Shown: one piece after another, positions 55,201 to 63,958 of the stretch
How the letters are laid out: each line of letters starts with the position of its first letter
How positions within the stretch are numbered: the stretch's first letter is position 1
Assembly: GCA_922989275.2 (NCBI GenBank)
Contig: OV277869.1
Coordinates: forward strand, 28,840,189-28,904,188
DNA from: Gari tellinella
Taxonomy: Eukaryota; Mollusca; Bivalvia; Cardiida; Psammobiidae
Direction of reading: 5' to 3'
Length of the DNA: 64,000 nt
Notes under the pieces: model-generated
Databases searched by the model: none
Told to the model about the DNA's origin: nothing
What the model saw: only the letters and a program-made list of their open reading frames with translations
Position numbers and translations under genes: made by a program

Positions 55201-57535
55201 ACAATCATGCATATGCACAATAATTGTTTGTTTTCTTGTTAACCTCCATTTGATGCCCCAGAGAGAGGGGAGGGGATACAGAAAACTCGAGCGCTATGCA
55301 TATGCACAACACTTTCTACATTCTAGCAAAAGGTAGCTTAAAGCAGGCTGAAGGCAGTGCCTCAAGGCACATTCTGCTTTACTTTCAACCTCCTTTAAGT
55401 GGTTGCATGTCTTCAAAACTAGAAACAGGCTATGGTGTAAAAGATTAGAGGCTATGGGGTAAAGGATTAAGTGGTCACCTGTCTTCAAAACTAGAAACAG
55501 GCTATGTTATAGAGAATTAGAAACTGGCCCTTTTATACCAAACTCACCTCATTGTTGGGTGAAGGTGTACAATCCTCCAGTGGTAAGCCAAACATGCCTC
55601 CAGCCTCAGGTACAGGGGGTATGCTGCCTGTAGATGACTGACTTGAGCCAAACTGCTTCTTGAAGCTCTTACCAATCTTTCCTTTCCAGGTCTTTGGCTT
55701 GCCGGAGTCCTCTGACAAAGACAAAACAAACTCATTACATTTTACTCTTTCAACAGTAAGGACCTGTTTAAAATATACTCATTGCATTTGCAAACAGTGT
55801 ACACCCAGATCAGAGGGCTCCTATAGGAGCCCTCTGATCTGGTACTACACTAATTGCTAACTTAGACATGTATTTATTAAAATACTGAGCATTCCGAGTG
55901 GAATGATTTAGTTTTGGTAACAATAAAGATCCACAAGGGAACATTATAACCAACAAGAGTTACTAAGTGTTGAAAGGGTTACCCAATCTCCTACTAACAG
56001 TGTTTTTTGACGCCTTGTGAAAGTGGTAAAGACCAAGATAAGACATCTTCTAATAGGATCAGTCTGACCAGAGTCAGCACTGTTTTCTAATAGGATCAGT
56101 CTAACATGAGTTGACACGGTTTCCTAGAAAACAGGCACTTAGATAATGGGTTAACCAAATACCCAATACCCTGTTTCTAATATTGAAGATAGATAACCAT
56201 CTAAAGCAGGTTAAAAGTAAAGCAGAATGCGCCTTAAGGCGCATTCTACTTTACTTTCAGCCTGCTTTAAGCTACCATCTACTAGAATATAGAAAATGAT
56301 ACATATAATTATATCTATTACTGTATAAAAGTGATACTATTTTCTTCAGTTGGAATGATTGAGAGGCGTAAAAAGGTGTATTTATGGGGTGATGGGTTAA
56401 GACTATACCTTTATCAGTAGAGGTCTTCCTCCTCTTCAGGTTCGGAGAGTGGGGCATCTTCTGTTTGATGGACAGTACTGACAACTTCTTGCCCATCTTC
56501 TGTGACGGGGGAGGGGAAGTCTTGTTGAGGGGGACAGCAGTCTCAACCATCTCCTGACTCTTCCTAATGATCAGCTCGGCATTGGTCACGCCACCAGACT
56601 GTACAAATAAAATATCAGCTTTAACCCATTGCCCCATAGCCTTTTTCTAGTTTTTAAGATAGGTGACCACTTAAAGCGGGTTGAAAGTAAAGGCGCATTC
56701 TGTTTACTTTCAGCCTGCTTTAAGCTACCATCTACTAAAAAATATTTCTTCTGATAAATATTCATAATTGTATAATTTTGAACTATTTTCTTCAGTAGAG
56801 GAATACATTTAAAGCGTAAAAAGGCGTAACTATGGGGTAATGGGTTAAATCACTCGGTCCCATAACGTCACATGAACAATAACATTCTTCAAATTAAGAC
56901 TAGTCCATTATTCAATATTAACCCTTTCCCACATAGAAGCGCCTTTTAGCGCATTAAGTTTATTCCTTCACTGAAGAAAATAATTTATACAGTCATAAAT
57001 ATGTACCATAAGAAATATTTTCTATATTCTAGCAGATAATAGCTTAAAGCAGGCTGAAAGTAAAGCAGAATGCGCTTAAGGCACATTCTGCTTTACTTTC
57101 AACCTGCTTTAAGTGGACACCTATATTCAATACTAGAGACATGCTATGTGGGAAAGGGTTAAGGGATGTTTCCATATTACATTGCCATCAATGCAGACCC
57201 TAATCAGAATATTTTTTATCAATTGCTGTTACAATAAATTGAGACTATTTTCCTTAGTGGAATAATAAGTTAAAGGGATAAAAAGGTGTGTTATGGGGTA
57301 CTGATTATATCATAATTTGCAAAGCACTCACATCTGAATCAGGGTTGTTATTTTCCTTGATAGCATCAATCCAGCCGAGCATTTCTTCATGATCGTCTGC
57401 CTGGAACAAGTACTCGCTGCCATTGTATGTCTTCATACGAAATACGTTCTTCTTCTTAGTGTAGCTGTGGGCTATATCCACGATACACGACTTCACCGAG
57501 ATGGGCTGCTCATCATACGAGAAAATGCCAGCCTG
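47038..57535 (-). CDS. ARHGAP21: Rho GTPase-activating protein 21/23-like, 3' nine exons
   Basis: Joined exons, 5' to 3': 57535-57332, 56598-56409, 55711-55548, 55063-54938, 54166-54058, 53351-53188, 51044-50919, 49660-49546, 49244-47038. All junctions have consensus splice sites and the joined length is 3405 bases, exactly 1134 codons plus stop. Residues 1-68 are the end of a PH domain ([38 protein letters not shown]); 187-361 are a RhoGAP domain with arginine finger Arg211 in TGVYRIPGN, Lys251 before FFRQLPEPL, and Asn324 in [10 protein letters not shown]. About 550-603 is a charged coiled coil; 1046-1059 is a basic patch; the rest is Ser-rich and disordered. Family role: stimulates GTP hydrolysis by Cdc42/RhoA-type GTPases at Golgi and junctions. 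The PDZ domain and start lie beyond 64000. One invertebrate gene usually corresponds to both vertebrate 21 and 23. Confidence 0.93.
49317..49460 (+). mobile_element. Family A, decayed
   Basis: TTAACCCATTACACCATA; core gaatgcacctttaggtccat; right end gone. Confidence 0.6.
49546..49660 (-). CDS. ARHGAP21: ARHGAP21/23 exon after RhoGAP
   Basis: 115 bp, residues 362-399: CDWFF (the DWFF that follows the GAP domain in this family), then an acidic Thr/Ser-rich segment ending SSTRDEN. Acceptor gttttacag, donor gtaagtag. Confidence 0.92.
49783..50069 (+). mobile_element. MITE family A, left arm tandemly duplicated
   Basis: A 36-bp left arm is present twice without change (49911-49946 and 49947-49982), then one right arm. 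Rest of the element intact, TTAACCCTTCCCCCATTG to GGTAATGGGTTAA. Confidence 0.85.
50077..50333 (+). mobile_element. MITE family A
   Basis: 257 bp; core tip cgccttcaggcg; 7 bp from the previous copy. Confidence 0.82.
50635..50704. repeat. Alpha-type palindrome with altered tip
   Basis: cgaacagcgaagatcaaggc / gcctagatctacactgtttg; tip ccagccaccgcc...gcagctgg is unlike other copies. Confidence 0.55.
50919..51044 (-). CDS. ARHGAP21: ARHGAP21/23 exon, RhoGAP C-terminal part
   Basis: 126 bp, 42 codons, residues 320-361: [20 protein letters not shown] then [12 protein letters not shown]. The conserved Asn of NLAIVFGP is residue 324. Acceptor catttcag, donor gtatgt. Confidence 0.95.
51098..52610 (+). 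mobile_element. MITE family A split by the pogo-like element
   Basis: Left 51098-51163, right 52429-52610; core tip caccttaaggtg. Confidence 0.78.
51164..52428. mobile_element. pogo/Tigger-like non-autonomous element, 1265 bp
   Basis: Ends CAGTCGAACTTCAGTATCTC and the inverted GAGATACTGGTGCTCGACTG, flanked by TA on both sides (51162-51163, 52429-52430). It splits a family A copy, whose halves join at actgaagaaag/TA/gatccaatttt. No transposase frame found. An inner TIR-like start, tacagtcgagtccggtaagt, is at about 51508 with no matching right end seen. Confidence 0.8.
52752..52815. repeat. Single alpha arm
   Basis: gcaaacagaatagactcaga then ggtctcctatag; no returning arm. Confidence 0.45.
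52887..53139 (+). mobile_element. MITE family A, complete
   Basis: 253 bp; TTAACCCTTTCCCCCCATAG subtype with agcgcatt, perfect core. Confidence 0.87.
53188..53351 (-). CDS. ARHGAP21: ARHGAP21/23 exon, RhoGAP helices
   Basis: 164 bp, residues 265-319: [20 protein letters not shown] then [12 protein letters not shown]. Acceptor ttactacag, donor gtaagtg. Confidence 0.95.
53374..53579 (+). mobile_element. MITE family A, right arm shortened
   Basis: gcagaatgcgc runs into actttcaacctgc; the tip and the distal right arm are lost. Confidence 0.72.
53661..54040 (+). mobile_element. MITE family A split by a 135-bp insert
   Basis: Insert at the central TTAA of the beta core (53825-53959); right end caggctatggggtaaaa. 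Confidence 0.7.
53825..53959. mobile_element. 135-bp TTAA-flanked insert
   Basis: Begins TTAACCCATTAACTCATAAG and ends tcagtatggcTTAA; inside, aatgagtcagtatg occurs twice (about 53905, 53939). Confidence 0.6.
54058..54166 (-). CDS. ARHGAP21: ARHGAP21/23 exon, RhoGAP middle
   Basis: 109 bp, residues 229-264 plus one base: [20 protein letters not shown] then ITD. Contains the Lys and LPEPL signature of RhoGAP. Acceptor ctttctag, donor gtaagg. Confidence 0.95.
54251..54477 (+). mobile_element. MITE family T with alpha core
   Basis: 227 bp, TTAATACTCTTTGCACGC...GCATGCAAAGAATTAA; core ggatccagatgagaca / gtctcatcaggatcc. Confidence 0.72.
54489..54658. mobile_element. Family E-like element
   Basis: Beta arms ggcaagatgaaagtaaagca / tgctttgctttcatttagct at about 54512-54592; termini decayed. 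Confidence 0.55.
54717..54922 (+). mobile_element. MITE family H
   Basis: ataacccttcttctcttctg to agcaggagaagcgttaa; core gtgtagactcagatcagact / cctgtctgacatgagtctac. Confidence 0.7.
54938..55063 (-). CDS. ARHGAP21: ARHGAP21/23 exon, RhoGAP arginine finger
   Basis: 126 bp, 42 codons, residues 187-228: [20 protein letters not shown], then [13 protein letters not shown] with the catalytic arginine finger. Acceptor cctttcag, donor gtaggt. A family H MITE ends 15 bp past the donor. Confidence 0.95.
55310..55522 (+). mobile_element. MITE family A with duplicated tail
   Basis: After a shortened left arm the right tail (cttcaaaactagaaacaggc) appears at about 55409 and again at about 55482. Confidence 0.65.
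55548..55711 (-). CDS. ARHGAP21: ARHGAP21/23 exon, linker into RhoGAP
   Basis: 164 bp, residues 132-186: [17 protein letters not shown], a Gly/Pro stretch, then [16 protein letters not shown], the usual lead-in to a RhoGAP domain. Acceptor ctttgtcag, donor gtgagtt. Confidence 0.92.
55741..55982. mobile_element. MITE family J
   Basis: ttactctttcaacagtaagg to gtgttgaaagggtta; core tip ctcctataggag. Orientation as 4042. Confidence 0.72.
55983..56153. repeat. H-like element with repeated right arm
   Basis: ctaataggatcagtct occurs at about 56050 and 56091, each followed by an arm-like sequence ending gttttc/gtttcc. Confidence 0.5.
56151..56400 (-). mobile_element. MITE family A touching a splice donor
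   Basis: 250 bp; core tip cgccttaaggcg. Its TTAA ends at 56400, 8 bases into the intron after the exon ending at 56409. Confidence 0.83.
56409..56598 (-). CDS. ARHGAP21: ARHGAP21/23 exon, PH-RhoGAP linker
   Basis: 190 bp, residues 69-132, basic linker with [11 protein letters not shown] and [18 protein letters not shown]. Acceptor tttgtacag, donor gtatag. Family A MITEs bracket it: one starts 22 bp upstream of the acceptor end, and one abuts the donor after only 8 intron bases. Confidence 0.91.
56621..56848 (-). mobile_element. MITE family A, left arm shortened
   Basis: gttgaaagtaaag runs into gcgcattctgttt. Starts 22 bp upstream of an ARHGAP exon. Confidence 0.78.
56928..57162 (+). mobile_element. 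MITE family A
   Basis: 235 bp; tip gcgcttaaggcac; right end ggaaagggttaa. Confidence 0.8.
57231..57300 (-). mobile_element. Family A fragment
   Basis: agactattttccttagtgga to tgttatggggtac; lies 32 bp from the PH exon donor. Confidence 0.55.
57332..57535 (-). CDS. ARHGAP21: ARHGAP21/23 exon, C-terminal half of PH domain
   Basis: 204 bp, 68 codons: [20 protein letters not shown] onward to KENNNPDSD. The closing PH helix with its Trp is in MLGWIDAI. Acceptor ttttacag, donor gtgagt. The exon carrying the first PH strands is not found between here and 64000, so that intron exceeds 6.4 kb. Confidence 0.92.
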
Positions 57536-57879
57536 CTGTAAAACACAAGATATGTACTGTGAATATATCATACTCAACAAAGCTTTGATTATACATGTAT
57601 GTAACATTCTTTCCTCATATGCCCAAAATTTCAATACATTAAGTTCAATTCATTCTTTCAACTTAGGGTGCTTATGTGTGTATTTATAGTAGAGAGAAAA
57701 TCCCATATTACTTCAGCATCTAAGAAACTCTACATCTACTGTTTTGTAATCAATGTAGACCCCAACACTAACACACTGGGTGCTCACAACTCCATCACCA
57801 TACAGAGCACTCTGTCACAAAAACCAACACAAAACAACAACTTGCAACTGGACAAATTTGAAATATTAACTTTTTTATA

Positions 57880-58110
57880 TTAAATTACACTATTCCAGTT
57901 CTCAGTTCAGTCTAGTCCATTTCTAAATATATAAGCTCTATTATAACAATACATTGTAAAATGACAAACAGTGGTCCTATGTTCAGAGGGATCCTGCAGG
58001 AGCCCTCTTATCAGGTTCTACACTGTTTGCATAGGACAAGTGTACTCTTCACATTTACATTTATTTGTTAATAACCTGAATATGCATCACCAGAGATTAA
58101 TGGATTTGTA
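57880..58110 (-). mobile_element. MITE family B, diverged
   Basis: tattccagttctcagttcag left side; core 57965-58030 with tip atcctgcaggagc. Confidence 0.62.
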
Positions 58111-58240
58111 AACAATTTGGATGTGGATCAAGTCTCAACTAACATGATGCTTGACCAGGATCTAAACTATGACCCTCTGATTCTGCTGTAGTTCTCTAAT
58201 TTTGAACAGACATGGAACAAAAGCATGGAACCCATCAGTA

Positions 58241-58486
58241 CAGTGGAGAATGTGTTATTCTTTCCCGTTTAAACGCAAACGTACGCAAACGCAAAGCACT
58301 AAAACGTAGAAAAGAACAACTGTTGGACAATTCTGATAATTCTTGTTTATCTTGGTGGCAAACAGTTTGGAGCCTGATCAGACGCCGGGTTACCCGGCGT
58401 CTGATCTTGCTCCAAACTGTTTGCACTGCAAATAATAGTTTTAGCGTAAACGCGTTTATTGGGAAAGAATAACAGATTTTCCACTG
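58241..58486 (-). mobile_element. MITE family G, complete
   Basis: 246 bp, TA flanks at 58239-58240 and 58487-58488; inverse of the copies at 41056 and 42822 with few differences. Confidence 0.88.
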
Positions 58487-58749
58487 TAGCTGAAAGCATG
58501 GGACCCATCAGTAGCTGAAAGCCTAGAAGCCAACTCCTTCATAAGACAGAATACCATTCCATACAAGAATTCTGCAGAAGTAGATGTCTCACCACGAAAA
58601 AAGAAGCGAAAACATGACTTGGGTCTTGCAATAGTTATAGCCTTGGGATGAATCTATTAGTACCCTATGCCCCTGACAAGTTGCCATCAGAAAACATTAC
58701 AGTCAAGTCTACCATACATTAAACGACCATTCAATACAATGCTCCATCG

Positions 58750-58903
58750 AATCCTGTCTTAGGACAACTCTTTGGAGTCGGCTTGAAAAGAAGATTCCAA
58801 AGAGATGTCACCAGACAGGATTAGACAGAGAAATAAAGAATTATTTAGAATTTTAGAATCTGAAATACAACAATATTTGTCATAAGAAGTTCGTATAATA
58901 CAG
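58750..58903. mobile_element. Family I-like element, gamma-like core
   Basis: Core atcctgtcttaggacaactc / gagatgtcaccagacaggat; right side tttgtcataagaagttcgta matches 19870-20105. Confidence 0.6.
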
Positions 58904-58934
58904 GCTCCTGTAACATTCTTCTAAGGCAGGTCAC

Positions 58935-59187
58935 TTAACCCATTACCCCATAAATAAGCCTTTTTACGCCTTTAATTTATTCCTTCACTATAGAAAATAG
59001 TTCCAATTTATACAGTTATGAATATGTATAATAAGAAATATTTGCTATATACTAGCAGTTGGAAGCTTATTAAAGCAGGCTGAAAGTAAAGCAGAATGCA
59101 CCAAGGCGCATTCTGCTTTACTTTCAACCTGCTTTAATTGGTCACCTATCTACAAAACTAGAAATAGGCTATGGGGTAATGGATTAA
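58935..59187 (+). mobile_element. MITE family A
   Basis: 253 bp; tip caccaaggcg, shortened loop. Confidence 0.82.
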
Positions 59188-59364
59188 TACCATGTCTGAC
59201 TGTTTTCGTTTCTCCATTGCAGCAAGACAAAAATGAATTCAAACATGAACACATATCTCAACTAACAAGAACAGAAATAGCTTGTCAAAAACAAAGAGCA
59301 GCAAGAAGCCTAGTCAAGTTAGCAAGTTGTAACCAAGTCCTAGGAGAAAATGTTGAATAACATT

Positions 59365-59606
59365 TTAACCCATTACCCCATAAATACGCCTTTAATTTAT
59401 TCGTCTACTGAAGAATATAGTTCAACTTTATACAGTCATGATTGTGTTCCATCAGAAATATTTTCTATATCCTAGGAGATGATAGCTTAAAGCAGGCTGA
59501 AAGTAAAGCAGAATGTGCCTTAGGGCACATTCTGCTTAACTTTTAACCTGCTTTAAGTGGTCACCTATCTTCAATACTAGAAACAGGCTATTGGGTAATG
59601 TGTTAA
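59365..59606 (+). mobile_element. MITE family A
   Basis: 242 bp; core tip tgccttagggca. Confidence 0.82.
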
Positions 59607-59799
59607 CAAAGTCTTCAATAAAACAAATTCAAAGCTATATAATCATCAACGATTTTTAACTGTTGAAAGCAAAAACTATTCATCATAAATTTTGTCAATG
59701 CAATCAAATTAAATGAACTAAATATATGTACAGAAATTCATTTACTCTTCTTAAGCTAAGTAAACTTTCATTTGCTATTGTTTTAAAATTGGAACTTTT

Positions 59800-59934
59800 C
59801 ACCCGATTCTTTGCATAAGTTCAGAGTGTTACACAATTTTGATCAGTATAAGACACCACATTACGCACTGTCTCACCTAGATCCACTATTTGCAAAGGTA
59901 ATTACTGTATTGCCGTTAGAGTGCAAAGAATTAA
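59800..59934 (-). mobile_element. Family T fragment
   Basis: gattctttgcataagttc ... gttagagtgcaaagaattaa ends; alpha core partly lost. Confidence 0.5.
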
Positions 59935-60003
59935 TTTATTCTTCCTTTACCTATTTCTCTAAATATAGACTCTCTTCATATGATGATAAAGACAGGCTGC
60001 AGA

Positions 60004-60260
60004 TTAACCCTTTCCCTCATAGAAACACCTTTTAGCGCATATAATTTATTCCTCCACTGAAGAAAATAGCTCCAATTCAATCACTCAGGAATATGTTTTA
60101 TGAAAAGTTCATTCAATATTCTAGCATATGGAGGCTTAAAGTAGGCTGAAAGAAAAGCAGAATGCGCCTTAAGGCGCATTCTGCTTTACTTTCAACCTAC
60201 TTTAAGTACGGTAGTCACCTGTCTTCAAAACTAGGAACAAGCTATGGAGTAAAGGGTTAA
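60004..60260 (+). mobile_element. MITE family A
   Basis: 257 bp; arms aaagtaggctgaaagaaaag; perfect tip cgccttaaggcg. Confidence 0.82.
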
Positions 60261-60315
60261 AGCTGGATATAAGCAATATAATAGGAAGATTTCTGCATTA
60301 CATTTATCCTGCTTG

Positions 60316-60560
60316 AACCCGTTACCCCAAAAATACGCTAATTTATGTCTTTAATCTATTTCTCTACTGAAGAAAATAGTTCCACTTTATCTAGTCATGG
60401 ATACCATAAGAAATATTGCCATTTTCAAATAGATAGTAACTTAAAGCAGGCTTAAAGTAAAGCAGCATGTGCCTTAAGATGCATTCTGCTTTGCTTTCAA
60501 CCTGCTTTAAGTGGTCACCTATCTTCAAAACTCAATACAGGCTATTGAGTAAAGGGTTAA
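60316..60560 (+). mobile_element. MITE family A
   Basis: gaacccgttaccccaaaaat start, tip tgccttaagatgc. Confidence 0.75.
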
Positions 60561-60805
60561 AAAGGAACCTGACTTTAGCACAAAAAACAAGAGTTTTAAA
60601 AGATATATTTGCATGTGTGGCTAAAGAGGAAAGGATTAATAATCTTTATGTAAGCTTGCATCGACTAAAGTTTAGCAAAATGGTAACTGGAAAGTGGCAT
60701 GAATTAAGCAATACAGAACTGTGGCTAAAGCATGTTGCAACAGAGCAATGACATACAATGACCCTCACTATATACAGCCATTGAACGTAGAAGCATAAAG
60801 ATCAT

Positions 60806-61029
60806 TTAACCCATAACCCTATAGCCTGTTTCAAGTTTAATAGACAGGTGACCACTTAAGCAGGTTGAAAGTAAAGCAGAATGCGCCAGAGTTTAAGCTA
60901 TTATCTGCTAGGATATAGAAAATATTTCTTATGATACAATTTTCATCACTGCATAAAAGAGAACTATTTTCTTCAGTGGAGGAATAAATTGAAAACGTAA
61001 AAAGGCGTTTTTATGGGGTAATGGGTTAA
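60806..61029 (-). mobile_element. MITE family A, right arm lost
   Basis: 224 bp; gcagaatgcgccaga joins gtttaagctattatctg. Confidence 0.78.
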
Positions 61030-61156
61030 AGCTAAGTGACAACTTAATGCAGGACAAATGCCATGAAGACCTATAGTGCTTTCTGAAGTGCTTCTTCTCT
61101 TCTCCATTTTGCTTTGTTGGTTTATACAAGTTTAACCGTACCAAGTTTCAATGTAT

Positions 61157-61612
61157 TCTGAACCCTTCTCACGCTACTGTATGTTGCATACATTTTTAAA
61201 ACAGTATAGACTCAGATCAGACGGCTCCTGAGGGAGCTGTATGAACAGGGTCTACACTGATTTCTTAAATGATCTGTCAGATACGAGTCTGCACTCCTGG
61301 GGTAATTTTCCCTTATTGTATTAACCCTTAGCCTGCCACGCACAACTATAGCTCCATATGCAAACAGCTTGGATCCGGATGAGACGCCGAGTAACTCGGC
61401 GTCTCATCCGGATCCAAGCTGTTTGACACTCAGACAACATTTTCAGCAATTTTGAGCAACTTTGAAGCACTTTGAAAATTAAAGCAGACGAGAAATATAG
61501 CAGACGACAATTTATTTGGCGGGCTAAGGGTTAACCATTGTAATAGTTCAGATGATCTATGTTCGTAGTGGGCACTAGACAGTTTAAATATATTTAGCAG
61601 GAGAAGGCTGAA
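61157..61612 (+). mobile_element. MITE family H with nested C
   Basis: cccttctcacgctactgt left end, agcaggagaaggctgaa right end; alpha core arm followed by an extra gatctgtcagatacgagtct. Confidence 0.68.
61321..61534 (-). mobile_element. MITE family C, complete, nested in H
   Basis: 214 bp, inverse orientation to the copy at 1554. Inserted in family H at TTAA; the H sequence resumes as ccattgtaatagttcag. Confidence 0.85.
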
Positions 61613-62056
61613 ACACTTGGTTAAGTCTGACTACATTTTAACTTTGAGGAAACTTTAAACATATATACCATATTCATCACTTAAATGTCCAACTCAACTC
61701 CTAATTTTCCATCCTATTATAATCATCCGCTAAATGTCTAGTTACAATTACATGAAAAGCACTAACATTTTCCATTCAATAAAAAACTAATATAACTGAT
61801 TGAACACGAACTTAACAAAAAGCCACTCTAACTTTCATTACATATTTATAAATCTTTAAAACATTGCAATGCATTCACTGAAAGCAGGACTAAGGCACCA
61901 CAAGGGACTTAATCTATCTATGTGCAAAGGGACTTCACTCTCGATACACACCTGGGATGACCCTACACGCACTTTTACAGATAAAGCGTGTACAACATAC
62001 TGTGAAAAGATCATATTACAACATCAATGTTAATACAGGCCTCGTAAGAATAATAA
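61613..62056. other. ARHGAP intron, unassigned part
   Basis: No MITE core. A 46-codon minus frame ends near 61860 but has no known motif. Confidence 0.45.
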
Positions 62057-62547
62057 TACAGTAAAACCTCTTTATTAAAACCACTTAATTGTGTTAATTA
62101 TTAGGTGTTAATGACAGCTGACTGCTTAACCCTTTAAACCCTAGTCCCGCATATTGGCGTCCTTTTTCAAACAGTGTCCATGTGAATCGTACACTTGTCC
62201 TGTGCAAACAGTGAAGGCCCAGATCAGAGGGCTCCTTTCGGAGCCCTCTGATCAGGGTCTTCACTGTTTGTCATAATTCCAAACAAATGCAAAAACAACC
62301 CTTAAAAGTCAGTAATGGACTAGACTAAAATTGACACCGGAATTGTCCATTTAAAGTTTTAGGGAGGAAAGAGTTAAAGCAAGGTGACAGTAACACAGAA
62401 AGCTCTCTTAAAGCAAGGTGACAGTAACACAGAAAGCTCCAGTAGGAGCTTTTTGTTTTACTGTCACCTTGCTTTAAGCTGTTGCGTGTATTGTATGCCG
62501 TTAATTAGTCTTCTTTTTAGTGGTCGAAATAAAGAAGTCTTACTGTA
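62057..62547. mobile_element. MITE family E, arm-duplicated, with nested B
   Basis: TACAGTAAAACCTCTTTAT...AAGAAGTCTTACTGTA. Left beta arm twice in tandem (62374-62407, 62408-62440), right arm once. B inserted at the arm-base TTAA. Confidence 0.82.
62126..62377 (+). mobile_element. MITE family B, complete, flipped tip
   Basis: 252 bp, orientation as 10523 but tip gggctccTTTCggagccc instead of GAAA. Confidence 0.85.
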
Positions 62548-62834
62548 TATCAAATACAATATTGAACATGTATAGAAAAACTACCTCGTCCTGATCCCAA
62601 AACATAAATATTGCATTATCAACCCTTCTCTGCCTTATCAGGGTACATGTACAATGATTATTTGAAAAATGTTAGTATCCTGATTAGACCCAATTCAATG
62701 GTTTGAAACTTGTTAGAATTCTACATTATTATCAATTTATCTAAAATCTATTTTGAAAAACAAAAGCAGAAGACAATATTTTTTTAAGCAGATAACGTCA
62801 TGGTCTTCTTTTAGATTTTGCTAGTAGTTTGGAT

Positions 62835-62920
62835 CAAGAAGGGAGAGAAGTCATTATTGGAGTCCGATCAGACACTAGTAAGCCAGTGTCTGATCTGGCC
62901 CTTAAAAACTTTCTACGTTC
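62835..62920. repeat. Alpha-like palindrome
   Basis: gtccgatcagacacta / ccagtgtctgatctggccc; flanks not assigned. Confidence 0.5.
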
Positions 62921-62958
62921 ATTGTAATGGGTTGTACAGTTTGTAAATGAAGGTTAAT

Positions 62959-63208
62959 TTAACCCTTTGAGCCCTAGTCCCGCTTATAGGCGTCCTTTTC
63001 AAACAGTGTACATGTGAACAGTACACTTGTCCTGTGCAAACAGTAAATACCCAGATCAGAGGGCTCCGAAAGGAGCCCTCTGATCAGGGTCTTCACTGTT
63101 TGTCATAATGCCAAACATTGACAAAAACAACCCTTAACAGTCAGAAATGGACTAGACTAAAATGGAAACTGGAATTGTCCATTTAAACTTTCAGGGAGGA
63201 AGAGTTAA
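62959..63208 (+). mobile_element. MITE family B, complete
   Basis: 250 bp; tip gggctccGAAAggagccc, very close to 10523. Confidence 0.86.
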
Positions 63209-63319
63209 GGTTACAAAATTATTACATACACCAATATATAGAGATTATACAATATCCACTTGCTACAAACCTGTCCAACAATTTTTATAGAGAGTTGACA
63301 CTGTATATATATGCATTTT

Positions 63320-63466
63320 GAAAACAGTGTAGACCCAGATCAGACTTTAGGAGCTGTTCCTCCTTCTTATAGGATCCGTCTGATATGAGTCTGCACTCTT
63401 TTGTTGGGAAAATTGTCCTAATTTGGAGATACATTTATATGAATAATCTGCGGGAGAAGAGTTAAC
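63320..63466 (+). mobile_element. Family H, left end lost
   Basis: gaaaacagtgtagacccaga / ggatccgtctgatatgagtc; right end gcgggagaagagttaa. Confidence 0.6.
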
Positions 63467-63715
63467 ATTAGAACGTACACAAATTCTGATTCAATTAAGT
63501 AGTTTCAGAATCAAAATTGCTGAACAGTTAATTGCAATATCGGTTATAGCCCCACAACATAAAAAGTGAGTAAGACCCCTAACTTATAGTCTGTCATGGA
63601 GGGCATAATAAAAACCAAACCATGCTAGAGATGATGAATATAAAACGAGGGATAATAGTGATACACTGTACAGTCAACCTAGGTGTTTACCAATCATCTA
63701 ATCCTTCTCCTGCTA

Positions 63716-63950
63716 GAAGACTTTTAATGGAAAATTCCAATTTCCAATAAGGTTTAGTCTAATTTTTTTTTTTACTATTTAGAATTGATTTTAACAATAT
63801 ATTGCAAAATTTCAAACGGTTCAGAATCTGATCAGAGAGCTCCTTTAGGAGCACTCTGATCAGGATCTACACTGTTTGCATAGGACAAGTGTACATTTCA
63901 CATGTACACTGCTTGTAAATGGCGAGTAAACTCATCACTAGGGTTGAATG
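63716..63950 (-). mobile_element. MITE family B, diverged
   Basis: gaaaattccaatttccaata left part; core tip gagctcctttaggagcactc; right end actagggttgaatgtg. Confidence 0.68.
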
Positions 63951-63958
63951 TGTGAACA

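Noticed and set aside
60567..60751. Plus frame ending KMVTGKWHELSNTELWLKHV
   Set aside because: Composition looks protein-like but there are no splice signals tying it to an exon set, no motif I recognise, and it starts inside a MITE.
61860..62010. Minus frame near 61860-62000 (VRVGSSQVCIESEVPLHI) as a further ARHGAP PH exon
   Set aside because: No PH-like sequence and no suitable donor; the expected first half of the PH domain does not match.
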